Shown: positions 40,000-48,749 of the stretch, piece by piece
How the letters are laid out: every line of letters starts with the position of its first letter
Numbering within the stretch: the stretch's first letter is position 1
Origin: Parabacteroides chinchillae
GTDB lineage: Bacteria; Bacteroidota; Bacteroidia; Bacteroidales; Tannerellaceae
Assembly (NCBI RefSeq): GCF_900108035.1
Contig: NZ_FNVS01000002.1
Coordinates: 186,001-250,000 of the forward strand
Reading direction: 5' to 3'
Length of the DNA stretch: 64,000 nt
Notes under the pieces: model-generated
Told to the model about the DNA's origin: nothing
Databases searched by the model: none
What the model saw: the letters and a program-made list of their open reading frames with translations, nothing else
Made by a program: the position numbers and the translations under genes

Positions 40000-41826
40000 C
40001 TAATAATAAGTTAATCCTTCATTGACCAATACCCCGTCTGTATTATAAATATCATACAAATTATCTATACGCTCAAAAGCCCGGCCATTATCGGATTTTC
40101 CTACACTCAAATATTTACAGGGAATACGCTCTATTGCATTTGAATCAATGGCACCATATTTACCTGTTGATTTTTTACGTACTATTTTATATTTACCAAA
40201 AGTCATCATTTCCTGATACAGAGCCTTACGTTCTGCTAGTTCTTTTTCTTCTTGTTTTGTATCACAAGCAATCAGGAGTCGAACTACATCCTCTGTAAGT
40301 TTTACATCTTTAGCCTTCAAAAACTCTTTTTTAGCGCCAATATAATCAGTAGCATCCATTTTAGCCTTACCAGCCGCTATCATAGCTAAATATTTAGCAT
40401 CTATTTCAGCAGCAGATGGCTGAACAACTGTCTTTGGTACATCTTCTACATTTTTTTGCACCACCAATTGTTGATTATGATCTTCTTTGACAGGCTCTGT
40501 TACAATCGGGTTAAGAGTTTCCTCTTGTTTCACAGGATTTTCTTGTATGGAAATATCATTATGTCCTTCTTGTTTATCTTCCGTTGTTATTTCTAAAGGT
40601 AAAACATTATTTGATACGACAGGCTGTTCTTCAGATTGTTGATCTGTTGATGCAGTCAAATCTTTTACCAAAGGTTTATTCCTATATACATACCATGCAA
40701 CAGCACTACCTGCTAATGCAAAAATAATAAAAAATGCAGGAATTAAAAAAATCTTCTTCTTTTTCTTTCCCTGAAGCTGATTAGATGTTAATGCCTGATC
40801 ACTTACAATAGTCGCATCTTCATCTTCTTCTGATATAGTATTTGAAGAGTAAAGAACAGTTGTTTCATCTCCGTTTTGTGACATTACCGGCTGAGACGAA
40901 TATAATTGAGTTTTTGTCTTTTCTATTACAGGTAAGTCTAAAGATTCAAGCATCTCAGAGATAGACTGAAAACGATCGGTCGGTACAATCTGCATAGCCT
41001 TTATTATAGCAGATTCTGTTTTAGGTGTTATAGCCGGATTTATTTCTGAAGGATTCTGTAAAGGACGAGTAGCACGAAGTATGGATTCCGTAGGTATTTT
41101 TCCCGTAAGCAAATTATACATCGTTGCCCCTAAAGAATAAATATCCGGACAAGGAGAAAATAATTGAGTCCCTTCATTATCGTATTGTTCAATTGAGGCA
41201 AAACCTTTGGATAAAGTCAGCATGGTCGTACTCGTTTCTTGCTCTTCTATATCATAACGTTTACTCACTCCAAAATCAATAAGCCGTGCATTATCATCTT
41301 TGTCAATAAGTATATTACTCGGTTTAATATCCAGATGCAATATATTTTTCTCATGAACAAATTGCAGAGCTTCCCCAATTTGACGAACATACTTAAGAAC
41401 AATCGGTTCAGGCAATACTCCCTCTTTATCCATCATATATTTCAGAGAATTACCCGAAATATATTCCATTACAATATAAGCCGTATTGTTTTCTTCAAAA
41501 ACTTCAAGCACATTTACAATATACGGATGATGTACATCCGATAATATTTTTGCTTCTTTAATAAGTTTCTCTTTGAATTTGTTAAAAAGAGTTTTTCCTG
41601 TTTCCGAGTGAACTTTTACTGCTTGGGAATCATTATCCCTGTAACAGTAATCTTTGAAGAAATATTCTTTCACACATATAGGCACTTCAGTTTTAATTGC
41701 TCCTAGTGCCCCTTTTAGTTCTGTAAACCATACACCTTTGTAAGTTATACCAAAACCTCCCTGACCCACAACATGAGAAAGTTTATATTTTCCGTTTTGA
41801 AGAAGATATCCGTTAGGCAGATTCAT
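40000..41826 (-). CDS. Transmembrane Ser/Thr protein kinase (PknB/Hanks type)
   Basis: 608 residues. Cytosolic kinase domain 12-295: GQGGFG (21-26), Lys53 in ICVKEY, HLDIKPSN with catalytic Asp166, DFG (184-186), activation-segment end GFASIEQYD. The Arg of HRD is Leu165, so it is a non-RD kinase. Juxtamembrane 300-355 is acidic and carries two Thr clusters, ETTVLYSS (about 321) and DATIVSD (about 338). TM helix about 359-381. Periplasmic part: Glu/Gln-rich linker, one helical TPR-like unit (about 485-540) and a WG-repeat-like end (KYGAIDSN). Cognate phosphatase gene lies 43 bp upstream. Confidence 0.94.
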   Translation of the reverse strand: MNLPNGYLLQNGKYKLSHVVGQGGFGITYKGVWFTELKGALGAIKTEVPICVKEYFFKDYCYRDNDSQAVKVHSETGKTLFNKFKEKLIKEAKILSDVHHPYIVNVLEVFEENNTAYIVMEYISGNSLKYMMDKEGVLPEPIVLKYVRQIGEALQFVHEKNILHLDIKPSNILIDKDDNARLIDFGVSKRYDIEEQETSTTMLTLSKGFASIEQYDNEGTQLFSPCPDIYSLGATMYNLLTGKIPTESILRATRPLQNPSEINPAITPKTESAIIKAMQIVPTDRFQSISEMLESLDLPVIEKTKTQLYSSQPVMSQNGDETTVLYSSNTISEEDEDATIVSDQALTSNQLQGKKKKKIFLIPAFFIIFALAGSAVAWYVYRNKPLVKDLTASTDQQSEEQPVVSNNVLPLEITTEDKQEGHNDISIQENPVKQEETLNPIVTEPVKEDHNQQLVVQKNVEDVPKTVVQPSAAEIDAKYLAMIAAGKAKMDATDYIGAKKEFLKAKDVKLTEDVVRLLIACDTKQEEKELAERKALYQEMMTFGKYKIVRKKSTGKYGAIDSNAIERIPCKYLSVGKSDNGRAFERIDNLYDIYNTDGVLVNEGLTYY

Positions 41827-41869
41827 AACTACAAATGCAATTCTTTTTAATCTGCCAAAAGTACGTTAT

Positions 41870-42673
41870 TTATATAAAAGAATAAAGGAAACTAAGAATA
41901 TTTTGCTTTACACTTTGAGATTCTTGCACATTATTAACGGGTATAATATAAAAAGAAAAGTTATCCCGGGTACGTCCATAGCAAGTGTCCATAATAGCAT
42001 CTTTGATTTCTTCGGGATCATGGTATTTTGCAAAAACTGCAGCTAATAATTCATCTGTATAATGTTCCAGCACACCATCCGTACACATAAAAAAGTAATC
42101 TCCTGCTTGTACATCATCCAATACAATAACATCTGCTTCAGTTGGATGATCAGCCCCCTGTATAGCACGTAAAATAACATTTCTTTGAGGATGAGTTTTT
42201 ACTTCATCTTTTGAAATTTTACCTAATTTAAAAAGAGAATTCACTAAAGAATGATCTTCTGTTTGATATACTATTACCCCTTCTCTGAACTGATAAATAC
42301 GACTATCGCCCACATGCGCAATGACAACGCCTTTTGTTCCTGTATAAAGCATAGTAAGAGTAGTTGCCATACCTTTTGCTGCAGGATGCAACGCTATATA
42401 ATCGTCAAAACGTGCTTCTGTATATTGCAGGGCTTTTTTAACAAGATCTTCGGTAGTATCTCCATCTTGAAATGCGGAAAGATAGGTTTGGAAAGACTCA
42501 CATGCCAGATAACTGGCAATTTCCCCTTTCTCGGCACCTCCGACTCCATCACATACTAAAAATAATTTTTGACCGGAAGTTATTGTTTCTGGCAATGGAT
42601 AAATAGAATCTTCATTATTAAGCCTTCCACCCTTTTCACTAACAGCATATGGTTTACCGATCGTTATATTCAT
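41870..42673 (-). CDS. PP2C-family Ser/Thr phosphatase
   Basis: 267 residues. Metal-ligand motifs: FLVCDGVGGAEKGE (about 36-49), HVGDSRIY (about 117-124), FFMCTDGVLEHYT and TRDNFSFYI with the final Asp-Asn. N-terminal SEKGGRLNNEDS carries the conserved Arg/Asp. Soluble; removes phosphate from Ser/Thr of the partner kinase and its substrates. Located between the FHA gene (14 bp) and the kinase gene. Ends with a hydrophobic tail ILSFLYSFI. Confidence 0.94.
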   Translation of the reverse strand: MNITIGKPYAVSEKGGRLNNEDSIYPLPETITSGQKLFLVCDGVGGAEKGEIASYLACESFQTYLSAFQDGDTTEDLVKKALQYTEARFDDYIALHPAAKGMATTLTMLYTGTKGVVIAHVGDSRIYQFREGVIVYQTEDHSLVNSLFKLGKISKDEVKTHPQRNVILRAIQGADHPTEADVIVLDDVQAGDYFFMCTDGVLEHYTDELLAAVFAKYHDPEEIKDAIMDTCYGRTRDNFSFYIIPVNNVQESQSVKQNILSFLYSFI

Positions 42674-42687
42674 AGCAATAATGAGTT

Positions 42688-43206
42688 TTATTCATTAAAC
42701 CGGAGAACTGTACGGCCTATAATAATCTCGTCATTATTATTAAGTACGACAACTTCTCCATCTCCTAGGTAATTGCTATTATATAACGTATGGTTTTTAC
42801 TATTATTGTCTGAAAGATAATGTTTATAACCACCTTTCGAATCTTTTTTCACTTCTATCCTAATATGTTCCCGGCTCATTGAGCGATCGGTAGTTATTAT
42901 GCCAATCGTAGCATTTGATGCATTCGATTTTCTCCCGACAATCGTTGTACCTTCATAAAGAAGAAATTCTTGTTCCGGCGTATCCGTATCGGCTACTATG
43001 GTAAGTTTACCTGTGCTATTCTTTATTGGTTGCACAAGTATCGTTTCAGAATCATTTAAATTATTCTGAACATTTTCCTTTGAAAGAAAAGAAATAGGAA
43101 TGGGTTTCTTACATTTGGGACATTTAAAAGAAGTTATTCCGAGGGGAATTTTCCCCTCGTCTACTTTTAATCCTACCTGACAGTGTGGACACTTGACTGA
43201 AATCAT
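42688..43206 (-). CDS. Zinc-ribbon plus FHA domain protein
   Basis: 172 residues. N-terminal zinc ribbon VKCPHC...FKCPKC (Cys6, 9, 29, 32) resembles zinc_ribbon MJ0042-type domains. A linker holds SETILVQP with Thr55. FHA domain 75-170: VGRKSNAS, MSREHIRIEV, NNSKNHT. FHA domains bind phosphothreonine; the linker Thr motif resembles the ETT motif of GarA/OdhI, where a kinase-phosphorylated Thr binds the protein's own FHA (analogy only). Overlaps the small acidic gene by 4 bp, so translationally coupled. Confidence 0.88.
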   Translation of the reverse strand: MISVKCPHCQVGLKVDEGKIPLGITSFKCPKCKKPIPISFLSKENVQNNLNDSETILVQPIKNSTGKLTIVADTDTPEQEFLLYEGTTIVGRKSNASNATIGIITTDRSMSREHIRIEVKKDSKGGYKHYLSDNNSKNHTLYNSNYLGDGEVVVLNNNDEIIIGRTVLRFNE

Positions 43207-43445
43207 ATCATAAATGAAATATCTGTGCTATCAATATCCGTTGTATTAATATCCAACATGTCAGCATCAGATAGCATTATAGTATCATCCGATAAAGTAA
43301 TAAAATCAGAACTATCTATACTATCATCAATTACTACTGCATCCAGCATTCCACCATTGTCTCCGTCTACATCCACTACAATAGCATCTGCCAATAAGGC
43401 ATCATTATTATCCAAAGTAACGAATGTATATTCTTCTTCCTGCAT
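43203..43445 (-). CDS. Small, extremely acidic protein with no basic residues
   Basis: 80 residues from ATG 43445. The open frame runs to 43574, but a -7 box at 43489-43496 and a change in composition support the shorter start. 22 Asp/Glu and no Lys, Arg or His at all. Alternating hydrophobic and Asp pattern (LADAIVVDVDGDNGG) with a DxDxD run like a calcium-binding loop. Contains SDDTIMLSD, similar to Thr motifs in the kinase and the FHA protein. No family recognised. Possible phosphoacceptor or FHA ligand of the adjacent kinase (inference). Confidence 0.7.
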   Translation of the reverse strand: MQEEEYTFVTLDNNDALLADAIVVDVDGDNGGMLDAVVIDDSIDSSDFITLSDDTIMLSDADMLDINTTDIDSTDISFMI

Positions 43446-43488
43446 AATCTTATCCCTTTTTAATGTTTTTACCGGAAACAAAAGTAGG

Positions 43489-43496
43489 AAAAGTAA
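43489..43496 (-). promoter_or_regulatory. Internal -7 box in the kinase operon
   Basis: Minus-strand TACTTTTG fits TAnnTTTG, 44 nt upstream of ATG 43445. It may drive the acidic protein, FHA, phosphatase and kinase genes apart from the first two genes. Confidence 0.4.
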
Positions 43497-43578
43497 CGGA
43501 TTAATAAATATCCAATTCTTTCTTATAATCAAAGGATTGGATTTACTGTACAAAAAGCTGGATTTAGAATACAAACGG

Positions 43579-44232
43579 TTAATTGCTCACCCACTTAGCC
43601 TTGCAAGTTGAAACTGGACATTGTTTCCTGTTTTTTAAAGATTCCCATGGTATTTCACCTAAAAATGTTCCGCATTTAGGGCAGACATAATCTATTTTAA
43701 ATTGATTGGCGATATCTTGCAATTGCTGAGGTATCTTAGATGATTGTTTTGCACCTAAATATATTCCTATCGTAGGAGCACAAACAGTCACAAACAAACT
43801 TATCATTAATAATTCTGGATTTCCTTTACCTAAAAAACCAATTATTACTCCCACAACCCCGGTTAGAGCAAATGGCAATGATTGAAAAAGTCTTGTTTTA
43901 AATTGATTGGATGATTGAATCTTAACTTTTGCTTGAATATAATCATCATATATTTTCTTTAATTTGGCGAACTCTTCACTATAATCATTATTAAATTTCA
44001 GAATATCGGAAAGAACCACAATATAGCTATCTCCCAGCCTTATCTTATCAGTAGGTGTAATTCGTTTTTTTAGAATCTGGCAATCATTAACAAAAGTTCC
44101 ATTTGTCGAATTAGCATCCTCTAACAGCCAACAACCCTCTTCTTCACGTATCAAGCGCGCATGGTGCCTGCTTACATGAGGATCATTAACAACAAAATCA
44201 TTATCATCCGATTTTCCTATCTTAATTACCAT
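43579..44232 (-). CDS. FHA domain, two membrane helices, C-terminal zinc ribbon
   Basis: 217 residues. FHA domain 1-80: IGKSDDNDFVV, VSRHHARL and NSTNGTFVN contain all core FHA residues (Gly-Arg/Lys, Ser-His, Asn). Linker helix 85-110. Two membrane helices about 119-135 and 140-160. C-terminal zinc-binding end C184xxC187 and C205x4C210. The FHA domain should face the cytosol, where it can bind phosphothreonine of the kinase system at the membrane. 3 bp after the LytTR gene. Confidence 0.87.
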   Translation of the reverse strand: MVIKIGKSDDNDFVVNDPHVSRHHARLIREEEGCWLLEDANSTNGTFVNDCQILKKRITPTDKIRLGDSYIVVLSDILKFNNDYSEEFAKLKKIYDDYIQAKVKIQSSNQFKTRLFQSLPFALTGVVGVIIGFLGKGNPELLMISLFVTVCAPTIGIYLGAKQSSKIPQQLQDIANQFKIDYVCPKCGTFLGEIPWESLKNRKQCPVSTCKAKWVSN

Positions 44233-44235
44233 TCC

Positions 44236-44619
44236 TTATTCTTTAACCTCTTCAGACCTGCCCATCTCCTTTTCCAGTGAATCTTTCAAAACTTTCAAAG
44301 GATCTTTGGATATAACTAACTCCCGAGGCTTACCTTCTTCCGTAAGTAATAATAATTTCTGTTTAGGTAAGTTGATTTGCAATATATGATTTTTATTAAT
44401 AATATGACTTTTGCCAACGCGCATCAATATTTCATTGCACCCGGCAACCTGTTTCCCTAATATTTCTTCTATCTTACCTATATTTATTGCAAAAGTAAAT
44501 TGTATTCCATTCGATAATAATAATTTCGTATAATTCCTGTCGGCTTCAAAATACAGTATTTGTCCTATTTTTATACGTAACAGTTCATCTCTTGTCTTAA
44601 TAATTAAATACCGCTCCAT
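44236..44619 (-). CDS. Stand-alone LytTR DNA-binding domain protein
   Basis: 127 residues, almost only a LytTR domain: ILYFEADRNYTKLLLSNG (22-39), GCNEILMRVGKSHIINKNHI (60-79) and the final KVLKDSLEKEM helix. It lacks a receiver domain. Stand-alone LytTR proteins bind promoter direct repeats, sometimes with a membrane partner as inhibitor. First gene of the kinase operon with its own -7 box. It may regulate the operon or the fimbrillin-like gene next to it. Confidence 0.9.
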   Translation of the reverse strand: MERYLIIKTRDELLRIKIGQILYFEADRNYTKLLLSNGIQFTFAINIGKIEEILGKQVAGCNEILMRVGKSHIINKNHILQINLPKQKLLLLTEEGKPRELVISKDPLKVLKDSLEKEMGRSEEVKE

Positions 44620-44654
44620 AACGTAGATATTGTTTTTCTTTTTTCATCAAGAAA

Positions 44655-44662
44655 CAAATATA
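44655..44662 (-). promoter_or_regulatory. -7 box of the kinase operon
   Basis: Minus-strand TATATTTG fits TAnnTTTG, 36 nt upstream of the LytTR gene start. Confidence 0.5.
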
Positions 44663-44735
44663 CGTCATTTTCTTCTTTCGCATGCACATTTTGAAATAAA
44701 TAAATATTATTCAAATTACTTTGAAAACAAATTCA

Positions 44736-45680
44736 TCATTTCAACGTAGGATAAAGAGGTTTCCCCGTTTCATCCACTTCTGTCCAGCTTTTAATAGAAA
44801 CCTGAGAAAAATTCACCGAGTTTTCGTCTATTATCGCATTAAACAAATAAGAATCTCCTGATTGTAACTCTCCATTAGGAACTGGGACATTTACACTATA
44901 GATCCGAGAAGTACTCTCGTTATTTACCATTACTTCCAAAGTCAATGACATTGGAGATGTAGTCTTCAGCGGAAGCATAATATACTGAGCCAACAAGCCG
45001 TTTATACCCATTTTATCCGCTTTATCATATATTGATGCAGGAGGAATAATTCCGGTATACAAATTCATACGAGCTCCTGTCTCCGGCGGAGTAATCATGG
45101 CCGAGACCAACTTATTTAAAATTATTCCTTCGCCACCCGATACTTCAAAAACAACTTGTGTAGCTGCATGTAAATACATAATCGGTATATTTACCTGGTT
45201 ACTCATGATATCTTGTTCCGGACTATGCCACCACAAATAGTCAATGCCATTAAACAAAGGCTCAGACAGACCAGACGTAAACTTAGGAGGTATTGTAGAA
45301 AAGTTGTCAGACACAGCATAAAAATCATATATGCCGGATTCCAAATACATCTTATAACCATCATTACCTGTTAACACACCGGGGGCAGATGTTATATATA
45401 ACCCTTCAGCGTATGGTATTCCTTTAGCTCCATCTCCATTTGTTGAAGTAAAAGCATATAATTGGTTCTGAATCCCCTTTTTCATAGGAGCCATTGTCCT
45501 GGTCAATAAATTACGATCTTCTACTGCTGCATTAAATGTAACCAATGCTTTTCCGTCGGGGTTATTACTATTTGGATTTTCCCAACCATCCTCAAAAATA
45601 ATTGTATTTTTAGAACATCCCGCAAACAGCAAAACTATATAAACAAATACTACCAAGCTTACAATCTTGTACTTTTTCAT
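44736..45680 (-). CDS. Fimbrillin-like lipoprotein
   Basis: 314 residues with a lipoprotein signal ending FAGCSKN (Cys22). Layout of Bacteroidales fimbrillins (FimA/Mfa/FimB-like): VTFNAAVEDR with a basic site followed by beta strands, YDFYAVSDN, central MYLHAATQVVFEVSG, and a C-terminal domain with SGDSYLFNAIIDENSVNFSQ and IKSWTEVD. May be a pilus tip or anchor, or a surface adhesin. It lies 116 bp upstream of the LytTR regulator on the same strand, so regulation by it is possible. Confidence 0.72.
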   Translation of the reverse strand: MKKYKIVSLVVFVYIVLLFAGCSKNTIIFEDGWENPNSNNPDGKALVTFNAAVEDRNLLTRTMAPMKKGIQNQLYAFTSTNGDGAKGIPYAEGLYITSAPGVLTGNDGYKMYLESGIYDFYAVSDNFSTIPPKFTSGLSEPLFNGIDYLWWHSPEQDIMSNQVNIPIMYLHAATQVVFEVSGGEGIILNKLVSAMITPPETGARMNLYTGIIPPASIYDKADKMGINGLLAQYIMLPLKTTSPMSLTLEVMVNNESTSRIYSVNVPVPNGELQSGDSYLFNAIIDENSVNFSQVSIKSWTEVDETGKPLYPTLK

Positions 45681-45794
45681 AATAAACCATTTTTAGAATT
45701 CATATTATATAATACATTTCTGATCCCTGTTTGGTTCACGATGAAAATGTTAAGCATTCAACTCTATTTCACTTTAAATAAATTTTCAAACACA

Positions 45795-45822
45795 AAAGGC
45801 TGTCTCAAATGAGACAGCCTTT
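45795..45822. terminator. Terminator after ppdK
   Basis: AAAGGCTGTCTCA (45795-45807) pairs perfectly with TGAGACAGCCTTT (45810-45822), loop 2 nt between 13-bp arms, with T runs on both sides. Located 20 bp after the ppdK stop. Confidence 0.85.
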
Positions 45823-45842
45823 CTTTTTTTCTCTTTTTATTT

Positions 45843-48563
45843 TCAATCCTCCAACGCTGCTTGAGCCGCAGCAACACGCGCAATTGGCACCCGGAAAGGA
45901 GAACACGACACATAATTTAATCCTACCCTATGGCAGAACTTAACGGAAGAAGGTTCGCCTCCATGTTCACCACAAATTCCGCATTTTAAATCAGGACGGA
46001 TAGTGCGACCTTTCTCTGTAGCCATACGGACTAATTGTCCTACACCATTCTGGTCTAACACCTGGAACGGATCGACTTTCAAAATCTTCTTTTCCAAATA
46101 TACCGGCAAGAAAGAAGCTATATCATCACGAGAATAACCAAATGTCATCTGTGTCAAGTCATTTGTACCGAACGAGAAGAACTCGGCAGATGAAGCAATA
46201 CGATCAGCCGTTAGCGCCGCACGCGGAATCTCAATCATTGTACCAACCTTGTAATCAATACTGTCATCCATTTCCTTAAACAGGTCGGCTGCAGCTTTAC
46301 GAATTACATTTTCCTGTTCTTTAAATTCATATAGAATACCCGTCAGAGGAACCATAATTTCCGGCTTAGTATCAATGCCTTCTTTCTTTAACTCCAGTGC
46401 AGCACCTAAAATAGCACGAGTCTGCATTTCCGTAATTTCGGGATATGTATTACCTAAACGGCAACCACGATGGCCTAACATCGGGTTATGTTCACAAAGA
46501 GATTCCACACGCTTCTGGATTTCCTTAACAGAAACACCCATTGTTTTTGCCATCTCTTCTTGTCCCTTCAAATCATGAGGCACAAATTCATGTAATGGAG
46601 GATCTAACAGACGAACTGTCACCGGACATCCGGCCATAGCTTTGAAAATACCTTTAAAGTCTTCTTTCTGGTATGGCAGTATCTTCTCCAGCGCTTTCTT
46701 TCGCCCTTCCGCATCATCGGCCAAAATCATTTCACGCATAGCTTTAATCTTTTCGCCTTCAAAGAACATGTGCTCCGTACGACAAAGACCAATACCTACA
46801 GCACCAAAGTTACGGGCTATAGAAGCATCATGCGGAGTATCTGCGTTCGTACGCACCTGCAATCTGGTGTATTTATTTGCCAGATCCATTAATGCTGCAA
46901 AGTCACCCGACAATTCGGCTGCCATTGTTTCTACCTCGCCCAGATATACTTCGCCGGTGGTTCCGTTGATTGAGATGTAATCTCCCTCCTTCAGCGTTAC
47001 ACCACCCACTTCCATTGTTTTATTTTTATAGTCTATGTTTAATCCACCTGCACCCGAAACACAGCATTTACCCATACCGCGTGCAACAACCGCAGCATGT
47101 GAAGTCATACCACCACGGGCTGTAAGAATTCCTTCAGCCACAGCCATGCCTGCAAGGTCTTCAGGAGAAGTCTCAATACGAACCATGACTATTTTTTTAC
47201 CATCAGCATACCATTTTGCAGCATCATCAGCAAAAAATACGATTTGCCCGGTAGCAGCTCCCGGAGATGCGGGTAAACCTTTTACTAAAACTTTAGCTTT
47301 CTTCTCTGCTTTCTTATCAAACACAGGATGAAGCAATTCATCAAGTTTATTAGGCTCTATACGTAAAAGGGCTGTTTTTTCATCAATCATTCCCTGACGC
47401 AACAAATCCATGGCTATCTTAACCATAGCAGATCCGGTACGTTTACCGTTACGGGTTTGTAAGAACCATAGTTTTCCCTCTTGTACGGTAAATTCCATAT
47501 CCTGCATATCACGATAGTGATCTTCCAATTTTGTCTGAAGCATATCCAGTTCCTTATAAATAGAAGGCATTGCCTCTTCCATAGAAGGATATTTAGCTAC
47601 CCGTTCTGCTTCAGAAATACCAGCACGTTCAGCCCAACGCTGCGAACCGATTTTTGTAATCTGCTGTGGAGTGCGTATACCGGCTACCACATCTTCACCT
47701 TGCGCATTAATCAGATATTCACCATTGAATAAATCTTCTCCATTACCTGCATCACGAGAAAAACATACGCCTGTTGCCGATGTTTCACCCATATTACCAA
47801 ATACCATAGCCTGGACATTAACAGCCGTACCCCACTCTGCCGGAATACCTTCCATTTTACGATACAGAATAGCACGTTCATTCATCCAACTGTCAAATAC
47901 AGCACAAATAGCTCCCCAAAGCTGCTCATAAGATGAAGTCGGAAAATCTTGTCCGGTCTGTGCTTTAACTGCAGCCTTGAACTTGGCCACCAATGTCTTT
48001 AAGTCTTCAACATCCAGTTCATTATCTAATTTAACGCCCTTTGCTTTCTTCACTTCCTCGATTATCGCTTCAAACGGATCGATGTCTTCCTTGCTGGTCG
48101 GTTTCATGCCCAATACCACATCACCATACATTTGGACAAAACGACGATACGAATCCCATGCAAAACGGGCATTACCAGTCTTGCGGGTTAACCCTTCTAC
48201 AACATCATCGTTTAAGCCCAAGTTCAGGATTGTGTCCATCATACCCGGCATAGAAGCACGTGCACCGGAACGAACAGAAACCAATAACGGATTCTCTACA
48301 TCCCCAAACTTAGAATTCATCAAAGTTTCAATATTAGCAATAGATTTCTCTACGTCTTTCTTCAGTAGTTCTACAACTTTATCTTTTCCTAATTCATAGT
48401 ATTCAGAACAAACATCAGTAGTAATCGTAAATCCGGGAGGAACCGGAACGCCAATCAGATTCATTTCGGCAAGGTTTGCCCCTTTACCACCAAGCAGATT
48501 TTTCATATCTGCTTTACCTTCGGCTTTTCCATTCCCGAACGTATAAACTCTTTTTCTTTCCAT
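45843..48563 (-). CDS. ppdK: Pyruvate phosphate dikinase
   Basis: 906 residues from ATG 48563 (Met20 of the longest frame). Interconverts pyruvate/ATP/Pi and PEP/AMP/PPi. N-terminal ATP-grasp (KNLLGGKGANLAEM; GVCFSRDAGNG), swivelling His domain with GGMTSHAAVVARGMGKCC (phospho-His) and C-terminal PEP barrel (LCRTEHMFF; FSFGTNDLTQMTFG; CGICGEHGG). The -7 box at 48618-48625 overlaps the first in-frame Met, so the shorter start is preferred. Ends with AAAQAALED, normal. Confidence 0.97.
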   Translation of the reverse strand: MERKRVYTFGNGKAEGKADMKNLLGGKGANLAEMNLIGVPVPPGFTITTDVCSEYYELGKDKVVELLKKDVEKSIANIETLMNSKFGDVENPLLVSVRSGARASMPGMMDTILNLGLNDDVVEGLTRKTGNARFAWDSYRRFVQMYGDVVLGMKPTSKEDIDPFEAIIEEVKKAKGVKLDNELDVEDLKTLVAKFKAAVKAQTGQDFPTSSYEQLWGAICAVFDSWMNERAILYRKMEGIPAEWGTAVNVQAMVFGNMGETSATGVCFSRDAGNGEDLFNGEYLINAQGEDVVAGIRTPQQITKIGSQRWAERAGISEAERVAKYPSMEEAMPSIYKELDMLQTKLEDHYRDMQDMEFTVQEGKLWFLQTRNGKRTGSAMVKIAMDLLRQGMIDEKTALLRIEPNKLDELLHPVFDKKAEKKAKVLVKGLPASPGAATGQIVFFADDAAKWYADGKKIVMVRIETSPEDLAGMAVAEGILTARGGMTSHAAVVARGMGKCCVSGAGGLNIDYKNKTMEVGGVTLKEGDYISINGTTGEVYLGEVETMAAELSGDFAALMDLANKYTRLQVRTNADTPHDASIARNFGAVGIGLCRTEHMFFEGEKIKAMREMILADDAEGRKKALEKILPYQKEDFKGIFKAMAGCPVTVRLLDPPLHEFVPHDLKGQEEMAKTMGVSVKEIQKRVESLCEHNPMLGHRGCRLGNTYPEITEMQTRAILGAALELKKEGIDTKPEIMVPLTGILYEFKEQENVIRKAAADLFKEMDDSIDYKVGTMIEIPRAALTADRIASSAEFFSFGTNDLTQMTFGYSRDDIASFLPVYLEKKILKVDPFQVLDQNGVGQLVRMATEKGRTIRPDLKCGICGEHGGEPSSVKFCHRVGLNYVSCSPFRVPIARVAAAQAALED

Positions 48564-48617
48564 ATTCGACAGTATTATTTTAGATTTCAGTTTTGCTATC
48601 TCAACATTGCAATACCA

Positions 48618-48625
48618 CAAATATA
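48618..48625 (-). promoter_or_regulatory. -7 box for ppdK
   Basis: Minus-strand TATATTTG fits TAnnTTTG. It overlaps the first in-frame Met codon (48618-48620), so the ATG at 48563 is the likely start. Confidence 0.55.
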
Positions 48626-48712
48626 TGTTATTTAATAGTAGCTTATACTTATAAAGTTAAATAAATTTATATGTTTTATAACCACTCATTACCATTCGTA
48701 TCAGGTAAATAT

Positions 48713-48720
48713 GTACATTT
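48713..48720 (+). promoter_or_regulatory. -7 box for the rlmD-type gene
   Basis: TACATTTG fits TAnnTTTG and begins right after the first in-frame ATG (48711). Transcription would start after that ATG, which supports a TTG start at 48750. Confidence 0.5.
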
Positions 48721-48749
48721 GTGTGGCGAAAATTTTAAACTTAACAACA

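Noticed and set aside
41239-41544. 101-residue open frame on the plus strand
   Set aside because: Antisense of the kinase catalytic domain; composition lacks coding character.
36887-44619. Type VI secretion regulatory module
   Set aside because: Kinase, PP2C and FHA are present, but no TssB/C, VgrG, Hcp or ClpV genes are seen in the window.
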